NCBI GenBank assembly: GCA_028673005.1
Contig: CM054112.1
Location: 28,064,124-28,128,123 of the forward strand
Origin: Tanypteryx hageni
Taxonomy: Eukaryota; Arthropoda; Insecta; Odonata; Petaluridae
Direction: 5' to 3'
DNA length: 64,000 bases
Under the pieces are notes generated by a model that was given only the letters and a program-made list of their open reading frames with translations, had not been told where the DNA came from and searched no databases. This document shows, in pieces, positions 55,404 through 64,000 of the stretch. The translations under genes were made by a program, and so were the position numbers. How positions within the stretch are numbered: position 1 is the first letter of the stretch; every line of letters begins with the position of its first letter.

Positions 55404-57084
55404 TTAACCCCTCAAGTGTGGAGGACATTTAATCAAATCCCATTCTTCTGAGGTCGGAAGAGTTTTTTAAAAAATTGCGATTTCGGTTCCTGAAAATTGA
55501 AAAATTTACAATTTTTTTTGTTTTTATTGGAGTTGTCTGAAATTTTTTTAGGATTTTAGTAGAACATGACATTTAAAAAAAATACACTTTGCAGGAGAGA
55601 AGAGAAATCACCTCGATCGCCAGCCAGTCATGCGCGCACCCATACCTACATATATATCTCAGTATTGTGAAAACTATTAACGTTATTGATATCCAATCTT
55701 TTTCCAGGAAACATTTCAGCTTTTATAAACATTGCATTCACTGGATGCAGCTCTCTAAACCAAATAGGGAAAAAGTTTCTCGCAGTCAACTTTTTCATGT
55801 CTTGACTAAAAATTTGAAATTTTGTTTCGTACATAGATAAAAGGCACTAAATATAGCTTATAAAGTTCTGAGTTATACAGTAGTCATTCTTCATCATTAC
55901 AGAAGTTACGTGGTAAATATTTTCCTATTTCGTTCAGTAGAAGCAGAGATATGACATCATATGTATCAGAATGTACGCATAATAAAAAAATTAGAGAAGT
56001 TTTAAAAACTTTTAAGGCATTTACTTTATCCAATTTACCATGAAATTTACTACAGGAAAATATTCTAATTTCAATGAATCATCTCTACCGAATTTTTTAC
56101 TAGCATTTACTTTGCTTAAAATCAGTTCGATCACACTCGGGAGACCTCACTTCGCCTCCTCACTCATCACTTCCAACTGCGAAAATTTCTTGCCATGCTC
56201 TCACAAACCAAGTTTTCTACACTATCTTCCTCTTGCTCATTGTCAATGTATGTTAGTACATTGACTTCTGTATGATCTTCAATACAATTATCACTATCGG
56301 TCTGAGGTAATACTATTTTCTGAGTCACTTTTCATTAACGCTTTCATCTCCATTTCCTTACTTGGTTCGTTTGAACTTTTCCTACTCGTTGATGCCATGA
56401 TTATTTAATTCCTAAAAATTAACACTACAAAACACAAATAAAATTGCTTCTGCACAATGCGAAGGTTTCCTTCAGACTAACTTCTTTAGATCGACATGAG
56501 TATATTTCCCCTGCGACCTGAGTGTAAATGATTTTCTCTCAAGAAATAGCAACAGACATCATCAAAGTGGCTTATTTGTAAACAGACCTAGGGCAGGTGC
56601 AGACGTTTTCTCTCTCTCATACTATATCGCTCTCAAGAAATGCTATAGCAAGCACATGGCCCTAAGACCCGAACAATAGTTCACCTTTCCTCATCTTATA
56701 GCTCTCAATCGCTGACGCATAAGAAAAATCCAAGAGAAAGAGAAATCTATAGGCAGATAAGCAGAGTCAAAATCTCCTTTCAGTTTGCAGTAGCATTCCT
56801 GTTGAGATACGGTCCATCCCCAATTCCTGTAACTACATGAAAAATCATTCGCAAAATTTAACGCATATTAAATGTTACAAAAAAGACAATAAAAATTGCA
56901 AAATGACAATAAATAGGTAGGCCAAAGGTTCCTCTTTTGAAATATATCAAGGTTATCCAGATTTAAGAAAATTCATCCTAAAAAAAAATTGAGCAATGAC
57001 CACGATGTACTGAGTACATTGGTTGACGGCATATGAAGTTTGTCCCCGCCATACTCAGTACGTCGCTCAATGTTGAGGGGTTAA
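55404..57084 (-). mobile_element. piggyBac-type element, internally deleted
   Basis: TTAA at 55404-55407 and 57081-57084. The ends are 'ttaacccctcaagtgtgg' and, reversed, 'ttaacccctcaacattgag', fitting piggyBac termini (CCC-starting repeats after TTAA). On the minus strand a start at about 56399 reads MASTSRKSSNEPSKEMEM and KSDSENSITSD, an acidic N-terminus in the style of piggyBac transposases, then stops. No catalytic domain is recognisable. Two further 'actgagtacat' and 'tactcagtacgt' boxes lie inside the right end. Confidence 0.75.
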
Positions 57085-58067
57085 ACATAATGACGAATAT
57101 TGTGAAATTTACTTATTTCATTTGCTTCTCATGTTTTCTGAATGCGAATGGTCTTTCTCATTACATTAGAAGTTCAGCTACGTCTAAAGAATTAGATCTG
57201 TCGGCTGCCAAAAAAGTTTTAATATTATCACTACTGAAAATGTAATCTTTTAAAAAGAATCAACGTAATTATATAATGAAGGCTTCAATTTTAGCATATT
57301 ATATTTCAGTGCATTGATTAAATATATGAACGTCTATTTCAAATGATGTATCACAGTTGAAAGTCACCATTTATGACATAGTTCTATCGATTCAATTTCA
57401 GAGTTTTGTTTGATGAACACCCAGTACTACTCGCTCATGTAAATATGAAGACGTGGATACTGAATCCCACAAATAATATATTGCTTCATTTCTAATCCTA
57501 TCCCTAGGTAATAGAATCAAGGAATGTTAACAACCAAGTATGTCTGTTTTGTACTGGTTGTAGTTCATTTAAAATCTTCCCATAGAATTTGAAGGGTCAT
57601 ATCTTTAATTTTTAAATTAAACAAAATATAGTACTGATACTTCTGGAAAATTTATTTGCAAGTTCCATTACAAAATGACAGGCATAGAAATTCTTCATTA
57701 AAACATTCCTTTAGAAGTGGATTTTAAATGAAAATTTTACCATACATCTTCTCTGCATTTTGAATAAGTTGTTTGTGCAGAATAAAGTAATATACTGCTA
57801 CTACCTACAGCAACCAAATTTCGTATAATGAAACCTTCTATCTATTTATAGATGAATGGAACACTTTTTTACCTGAAATGGTCAATCAGTGCTGCTGATA
57901 TAAGGGATTAAATTTTTAATGTGTTAACCTGGCTCTCAGCTTCCTTCTAACATATTTCCTTACAATTGCTATATATATATTGCTATAATGAATACCTATG
58001 AAAATCTACTATTTCAAAGCGTAGATTGGTCAGTGCTACCTATATAAGAGATTAAAGTTTTTTAATA
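57085..58067. other. A+T-rich stretch without recognisable gene
   Basis: Two similar phrases, 'ttggtcagtgctacctatat' (58026) and 'tcaatcagtgctgctgatat' style (57885), hint at a small decayed duplication. Nothing coding. Confidence 0.35.
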
Positions 58068-59361
58068 CGAGGGTAAATCAAAAAGTTCCCGGGAAGTTTC
58101 AGTAACAATGTTCCTGCATTCCAAATAATAACAAAGCGTTGTTGCCTAAAATTAGCATTATCTTAGTCATAGCAATTCAATATTTTGTAACAATTCATTC
58201 ATTTGTTATAATATAAAAGCAGTTTTTCTAATCCATTAATTCATGAGTATGAATAACTTAAAGTTTGAGATTCGAGTAAACGTAAAGTTTTTGACAAAAC
58301 TTGGCTGGAAATCGAATGCCATTGTTCAGGCTTTGCAGAAAGTTTACGGGGATGATGACTCTAAGAAAACTGTAGTTTATGAATGGATTAAACGGTTTAA
58401 GCTTGGGCGAGAAGACATTAAAGATGACTATCAAAGTGGAAGACCATCAACATTGATCAACGAAGAAACCGTGGTTGCTGTCCAATCAATTGTGGAAGAA
58501 GATAGACGAGTTTCAGTGCAAATGATAGCCATATGTTTGGACATCTCATATAGCTCAGCTCATTCAATCCTCAAAGATAGTTTAGGATTAAGTAAGCTTT
58601 CTGCTAGATGGGTACCGAAAGCATTGCGCCCTGAACACAAGACTCAGAGAGCTGACCATGCAGTTGAGTTCCTCAACCGATTTGATGCAGACCCAGAAGA
58701 TTTCTTTTGCCGAATAGTGACTGGTGATGAAACATGGATCTACCAGTATGATCCAGAAAGCAAAATTCAATCTAAATAATGGTTACCAAGGGGGTCAAGT
58801 GGACCAATAAAGTTCAAAGCTGAACTATCAATCAAGAAGGTTATGGCAATTGTTTTTTGGGATAGTGAAGGCATAATCATTGTCGATTTTCTAGAGGGGC
58901 AACGGGCAGTAACAGGAGGTTATTACGAACAAGTTTTAAAAAAACTGAATGCTGCGCTTATAAAAAAAGAACTGGGAAACTACATCGGCGAATTCTGTTT
59001 CACCATGACAATGCTCCAGCACATTCATCTACGGTATCAAGAGCTGTGCTTTGAGAATAGCGCTGGGAAACGTTGTCTCACCCACCCTACAGTCCAGACT
59101 TGGCTCCTTCGGACTTTTTTCTGTTTCCCAAATTAAAGGAGCACATCAAGGGAGTTCGCTGGGAATCGATATCTGAGGCCAAACAAGTAGTTTTGAACTG
59201 GTTTCATTCAAACGATCAAAATTTCTACAGAAATGTGTTAGAACGATGGCAACATCGAATGGATAAGTGTTTAGAATTAAATGGTGAATATGTTGAAAAA
59301 TAACTCCAAAATAAAGGGTTCTTTTTGAGTTTCTTTTGTTTTTATATGATAATTCTGGGAA
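58068..59361 (+). mobile_element. mariner (DD34D) element, right repeat incomplete
   Basis: After TA (58066) the left end reads 'cgagggtaaatcaaaaagtt' then 'cccgggaa'. The matching right end should begin with the complement, but only 'aattctgggaac' (59350-59361) is present before unrelated sequence, so the outer ~20 bp of the right repeat are lost. The transposase occupies the rest. Confidence 0.85.
58243..59303 (+). pseudogene. mariner transposase with nonsense and frameshift mutations
   Basis: 58243-58779 is open: MNNLKFEIRVNVKFLTKLG, VVYEWIKRFKLGREDIKDD (helix-turn-helix), GRPSTLINEETVV, RVSVQMIAICLDISYSSAH, VTGDETWIYQYDPESK (first Asp). A TAA at 58777 stands where the family has glutamine. 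58780-58970 continues with RGSSGPIKFKAELS and AIVFWDSEGIIIVDFL. A one-base shift near 58970 is followed by HHDNAPAHSSTVS (second Asp), two stops, then HPPYSPDLAPSDFFLFPKLK (third Asp, 34 residues after the second) and KCLELNGEYVEK at the end. The order and spacing identify the family firmly; the copy cannot encode an active enzyme. Confidence 0.9.
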
Positions 59362-60794
59362 CACTCATCAATGTTACAGCTTAGAGAGAACATGTACTTA
59401 TAATTATAAAGTAACTATAATGAAAATTTATTTAATAAAACAAATTTGTTTAAAGATGTAAATATAATATTTGTACTCAGCATTTGGGGGCTCTTAAAGA
59501 AGGAAAAAGGAAAAATTTATTTATTTGGGCAAAAGATTGGAAGGTGAGAAATATTGTATACCAACAAGCATTACGATAAAAATTAACTTGGATTAAATAC
59601 TTAATTTATTCTCATATCTTCAAATTGTTTTGTCTTGATTTAAAAACCTGACCGGGTGTATTTGCTAGTAAAAAATAATTATATGACACCAAAAAGGATT
59701 TTGCACCAGGGCCCCCAAAATGTTTGCTATGCCACTGAAAAATAAATAATTATTTCTAAGATTTTCACTCAAAGACTTCGAGCTGCGATCAACCTCAGAA
59801 GCACACCCAATATATTGGAAATATATATGCAAATGAATTATTAAGAACTTGATAGCCTATTTTTCTCCATAAAATTAACCACATTTGGAGAATTCGCAAG
59901 TTGTGTGCCCTGCAAACCACTGTCACCTAAGGGCCTCGCAAATACCCGTTGCCTAGGTGCCTCACATCTCGTAAATCCACTCCTGTTTGGTAGTATAGGG
60001 TTTATTTTTTGTGCAGTTACCATAGAGTAATTGATTGAAGTAGCCAGCAAACATCCTTTCTATATTGATGAAAGTGCTTGGCTAAAGAATTGGCTGCATG
60101 GAGTGCAAATGCATAAGGTGACTTGTTGAAAATGTTTGCATCCATTTGTTCCCCTTGGTCTGATTTGTCTTTCCACTTATGGGATGGATATTCTTCTTGA
60201 ACTATTAAGGCAGACCATTTCTCCTTATTCAGAACTGATATCATTTTCCAACAGTTCTTGCAATCTATCATATGCCTTCAGGCATATTAAATTCAAGATT
60301 ACTCTTCCTATCTTATTAATCTATAATAATACAAGATGATCCAAACAGAACTTATGATGCCTACTTTCCATTTAATCATTTATTTAATACTTATATTGAC
60401 TTAAATAGCTTTAAAGTCATCGTGGATATGTAGCTCTTTGTGTTCCCAAATTTCATAATTTTATCATTATAAAATACTACAAATACATTTGATCGGAATA
60501 TTAAATAGATCACGTGTATTTGTGCGGCAAAAATAACACATGTACATATTAGAATATACCGAACCTGAGTCCAACAATAGTTGTTGCTATGGCAACACTC
60601 TCGTAATGGGTGATAAAAACTGCAAAATCGCCAGTACATACATGAAGTTCTAAGAAATACAATCGATAAGCTAAATTCTACAATAAAATTAGAATCTTCA
60701 TTCCTTTCCTCAGAGAATAGTATAAAACTCGCTCCGATATTACAATTCTAAGATATTTTAATTTGCAAGAGAAAATTACCGTGCACAATGTATT
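59362..60794. other. stretch without recognised gene; one hAT-like MITE end near 59743
   Basis: 'gctatgccactg' at 59732-59743 resembles the MITE end at 63834. A minus-strand frame at 60271-60050 (VQEEYPSHKWKDKSDQ, SPYAFALHAANSLAKHF) looks protein-like but I cannot assign it. Confidence 0.3.
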
Positions 60795-60895
60795 TGAGAT
60801 TTCCCATGTAAATCAAATGGAAATGATAGCTCCTGGAATCGAACCCGGGACTTCAATCTTTGCAATAAAATTATCCTCGGGAGCTCGGCCCATGT
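60795..60895 (-). repeat. tRNA-derived SINE head
   Basis: On the minus strand 'gggccgagctcccgagg' could be the A box region; 'attgcaaagattgaagtc' and 'ccgggttcgattccagg' (B box in a T-arm-like hairpin) follow. The 'ttgcaaag' before the B box is shared with the head at 29229, so both belong to related SINEs. Confidence 0.55.
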
Positions 60896-60899
60896 AGCA

Positions 60900-62640
60900 A
60901 GAGATTTCCACCAAGTTTCATGAAAATCGGTTTATTGGTTCAAAAGTTAATAGGGGAAGTGGACAGACAAACGGACACAACTACAAAACTATAAGCCTAT
61001 TTCCATTTTGGAAAGTAGGCTAAAAAGAAGCTGTCTGTGTGTGTCTCTGTGGCAGTCATAACTCTTCACAAAATAAACATAGCAGCTTCAAAATTTGGCA
61101 GTGGCTTGAGGTTGATCCTGAGAGTTGCAGTGCCAAAAATAATTTAAATCGGCCCATGGGGGTCTGAGGGACCTCATGGAACGGTCAGTCCAAATTTAGG
61201 TTTTTTAATGATATCTCAGCAACCAATTGGCCGATTTTGATGAATCCTTCACCAATATCAATGTTTTGATGAGACATTTTCGAGCCTAAAATGGATAAAA
61301 TTGGTCTACGGGGTCAAGGATCGTGATTTAAGTGCTGATCCAAATTTCACGATTTCGAGGGGTCCCCATGGAACGGTCAGTCCAAACTAGGCAATGTCCA
61401 TCTGTCTGTGTAATTATCAGGGAAGAACTGGCTGAACCGATTTCAACCAAATTCCGTACATAGAATCTTTACATAAATTCATGACCAAAATGACATATTT
61501 CAACCTGATTAACTTAGTAGCGGTGCCACAATTGCAAAGTTAAACTTTTCGGTAATTATGAATTTAGAAGGAATTGGCCAAACCTATTTCAACAAAATTT
61601 TGTATGAAGAAGTTATGCAACATAAGAAAACAAAATAAAGATTTTTAGAATAGATATAGAAAGCAGGGCTGCCACAATGAAAGTAATAAAAAATTTCTTT
61701 TTACACGTGTTTGGGTTGAACTGTCCTCATAGATTTTAACCAAATTATAATATTTATTGTGTACACATATATATATATATAAAACCATAATAGCATTTTT
61801 GGACTGGATCAGCAAAACATGGGTGCCACAATTACAAATTAAACTATTTCAGTAATTATGGATTTGGAAGAAATTGGCTGAACAGATGGCAACTAAATTT
61901 TGTGTATAAGATTTTTACAAAATACCATAATTAAATCAAGATTTTTAAGCTTAAGAGCAGGGCTACCACAATTAAAGGTAAAATAATATTTAATTTACAT
62001 GTATTTCTAGAGAGCTGTCTCTATCTATATTAACCCATTATGGTATATATAATTTTCATATAAATAACCGGGTCGACTAAACAGGGCTATTACAATATCA
62101 AGGTTAGAATTTTTCTGTAACTATGAATTTCGAAGGTATTGGCTGAACTGATTTCAATAAGAAATTTTTTATTGTAGGCGAAATGAATATGTTTAGAACG
62201 TATCTAAAAAGCAGGGCTACCACAATATAAGGAAATATAATTTTCTGATTTCAAAGCAAATACATTAGTATACAATTATACTATGACGAATTTGACAAAA
62301 AGCACTTTTTGAAGATATCTCAGCAACCAATTGACCGCTTTTGATGAATCCTCCACCAGTATCAATGTAGAACCAAGAAACATTGAAACTTGGTATACAT
62401 ACTAAAGAGACGTTGAGGATATGCACCTTTGTGTCAGAACTTTGATATCTTTGGGGGGAGGGAGAGGCATCAAATTTGAGTCTATATTTAATTTGTTCAT
62501 ACCAATTTAAGGGGAATATTGGTCACTTACCTTGAGAGTACCTTGAGTTTGGATGAAGATATTACCGAGTGATATGTGCATGAAAAATTCTAAACTCTAA
62601 ACCCGGGGCAAAGCCCAGGCAATTTTAAGTAATTATTAAA
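60900..62640 (+). repeat. Helitron-like repeat region with ~300-bp tandem repeats
   Basis: Boxes 'gctgaaccgatttcaacca' and 'cagggctaccacaat' recur at about 61430/61540, 61570/61670, 61865/61965 and 62135/62210, giving an irregular ~270-300-bp period. Earlier, 'catggaacggtcagtccaaa' occurs twice (61179 and 61369) and 'tctcagcaaccaattg' twice (61214 and 62318). The far end has 'cccggggcaaagcccagg', a G+C hairpin like that near Helitron 3' ends. No Rep/helicase coding. Confidence 0.5.
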
Positions 62641-62899
62641 GTATTGTAAAATTTTGATATAATACTATCACTCATAGCATTTTCTCTTAGCAATAAATGG
62701 TTCTTAATATGCAAATATAAATCAATTTCACACACTTGATCCATTTCATGAGTTGTCACTAACTGACATTCTACTTTATCTATAATAAACCAATTTTATA
62801 AAGTTACCTATTTTACTGTGTAAGTCTGCCATTATACTACTTAATGTAGATATGAAGTTCTTAAATGAATACATGAAACATCCTTCTCCTCAGGATGTA

Positions 62900-63365
62900 C
62901 AGGCACTCCTCGACTTACAAACGAGTTAGGTTCCAGAGGTCTGTTCATAAGTCATTTTGTCCAGCTTTACTCCTGTTGACACCAAACATGTTGTACAGCA
63001 TGTACACTAAACACGGGGAATGGCTTTATAATGTCCACTTTGGTTTCCATTGTGATAGTGTGCCTATTCTTATTACCACCCTCAACACGTTCATCCCTCC
63101 TACGCTTCTGAGACATGATGGGGTTGATAATGTTTGTGAAAAACACAGAACGCCGTAGTGAACTGCACAGCAACAACACAACAACAGACAATGACGGCAG
63201 CCCAGGCAGAAATACTGGGTAATGACTCCAAACAACCACTATCATCTATTGCGCAGCAGTTGAACTTATGACACACGGTCTGAACAGGCAACTGGGCATA
63301 CAGACATGTTTGTTCGTATCTCTTAAAGTTCGTAAGTCGAATGTTTGTAAGTATAGGAGCACCTG
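62900..63365 (-). mobile_element. pogo/Tigger-like element, internally deleted
   Basis: TA at 62898-62899 and 63366-63367 border ends 'caggcactcctcgacttac' and, reversed, 'caggtgctcctatacttac', each followed by 'acaaac' and 'cgacttacgaac'-type boxes. A minus-strand N-terminal transposase remnant lies inside. Confidence 0.8.
62967..63116 (-). pseudogene. Tigger transposase N-terminal fragment
   Basis: From the ATG at 63116 the frame reads MSQKRRRDERVEGGNK, NRHTITMETKVDIIK, then leaves homology and stops at 62967. The basic start and the T-x-x-x-K-x-x-I-I block are the beginning of the psq helix-turn-helix of Tigger/CENP-B proteins. Confidence 0.65.
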
Positions 63366-63569
63366 TATTTGGTGCCTTTTTATTTTCCAAAGCACCATAT
63401 GCATCCTTGTCCAATAATTTGATATTTTTCTGAGTAAGCCTTTCCTTAATTAACAATAGATGTAATTCAGGCATGTCAAATGGTAGGCCACATGCAGCCA
63501 TTTCTGTGCCTTAGTGAGGCCCAAATGCAAATTTTTGTCTCAACTGAGTCATTCAGGTTTTTATATAAA

Positions 63570-63834
63570 CACTGTCGTAGCGAGGGGGGAGCAGAGGAGG
63601 GCAGTTGCCCCTGGGCGCAGGACTGAAGGCATGCAAACTCATGGACTGAAAATTAATGTTTTTGTTCATAAACAATTATAATATATGCCAAATTAAAATG
63701 CTAGTATAGTATGCTAGGGTTTCCATCACATTCCCCACATTATATTTGTTTGGAAAATTTTACAGGGAGCAAAGGGAGGGGGACGCATCTTTGTGACTTG
63801 CCCCCAGGTGAAGGAGAACCTAGCTATGCCACTG
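63570..63834. mobile_element. hAT-like MITE
   Basis: The left 'cactgtcgtagcgaggggg' and the right, reversed, 'cagtggcatagctaggttc' are imperfect terminal inverted repeats, with 'gttgcccctgg' and 'cttgcccccagg' boxes inside. It contains the 75-bp segment shared with 4914. No 8-bp duplication is visible. Confidence 0.5.
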
Positions 63835-64000
63835 AAAAGGAGACAAGATTTTTTCTTATTTATTGAAGTACAATAGAATGCAGTGTAAAAATTACTGTTT
63901 TAATTGCAAAACAGATGTAATATCTTCTAGAAAAAGTCTATTTTTTCTAACTCTGACCCTTATTAAAAAACTGCAATCTTGATATGGTCCTTACATTCAA

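Noticed and set aside
60017..60271. Host exon on the minus strand (HAANSLAKHFHQYR region)
   Set aside because: Protein-like but without a recognised family, and lacking a donor at the expected end; kept only as a remark.
1..64000. CRISPR array, bacterial operon or phage
   Set aside because: No spaced identical short repeats, no ribosome-binding sites with tandem genes, and clear spliceosomal introns; the DNA is eukaryotic.

Overview
This is an A+T-rich window of animal nuclear DNA, almost certainly from an arthropod and most likely an insect with a large, transposon-filled genome. The evidence is spliced genes with GT/AG introns up to 1.7 kb or longer, TA-flanked mariner and pogo elements, TTAA-flanked piggyBac, hAT and P-like elements with 8-bp target duplications, RTE/jockey-type LINEs, Penelope-type remnants and tRNA-headed SINEs. 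I cannot name the species. There are no operons, phage genes or CRISPR arrays.

Host genes are few. A SMYD4-like gene (TPR, MYND zinc finger, SET) lies on the minus strand at 19.88-23.5 kb; its splice sites and motifs are good, but up to three reading-frame breaks make it either a pseudogene or an indel-bearing assembly. The first five coding exons of a CD98/4F2 heavy-chain-like gene (SLC3A2 type) lie intact on the plus strand at 44.55-49.42 kb, and the rest of that gene must lie farther right. A minus-strand coding exon at 8.55-8.64 kb, with a possible 5' leader exon at 13.23 kb, marks a gene I do not recognise.

The rest is layered mobile DNA. 0-8 kb: a Tigger-type end split by a 1.35-kb Tc1/mariner-superfamily element, a piggyBac C-terminus, a pogo derivative and a 5'-truncated RTE LINE with a long open RT frame. 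10.8-17.6 kb: LINE fragments, one with an inverted 5' half, joined to a ~770-bp-unit tandem array. 23.8-26.9 kb: a hairpin foldback element and a P-like THAP transposase copy with exact 8-bp target duplication. 27-33 kb: LINE debris, a SINE head, a second and longer RTE copy, and a hAT C-terminus. 34.8-37.8 kb: a small hAT with exact duplication, a Tigger copy and a Penelope-like remnant carrying a hammerhead-ribozyme-like sequence. 38.1-43.9 kb: a 36-bp terminal-inverted-repeat element abutting a hAT that is itself split by a second hAT with an exact 8-bp duplication. 49.5-51.6 kb: a mariner split by a pogo copy. 52.9-63.8 kb: more pogo, piggyBac, mariner, SINE, Helitron-like repeats and MITEs.

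The most interesting signals are: inverted-repeat elements at 23.8, 37.4-37.8, 48.6 and 54.7 kb that share one design, long arms with a hammerhead-like core at or near the centre; a conserved UNCG-loop hairpin followed by an ATG-repeat tail at the 3' end of both RTE copies; and the tandem array with sub-repeats. All function calls come from reading translated motifs by eye; no database search was run.
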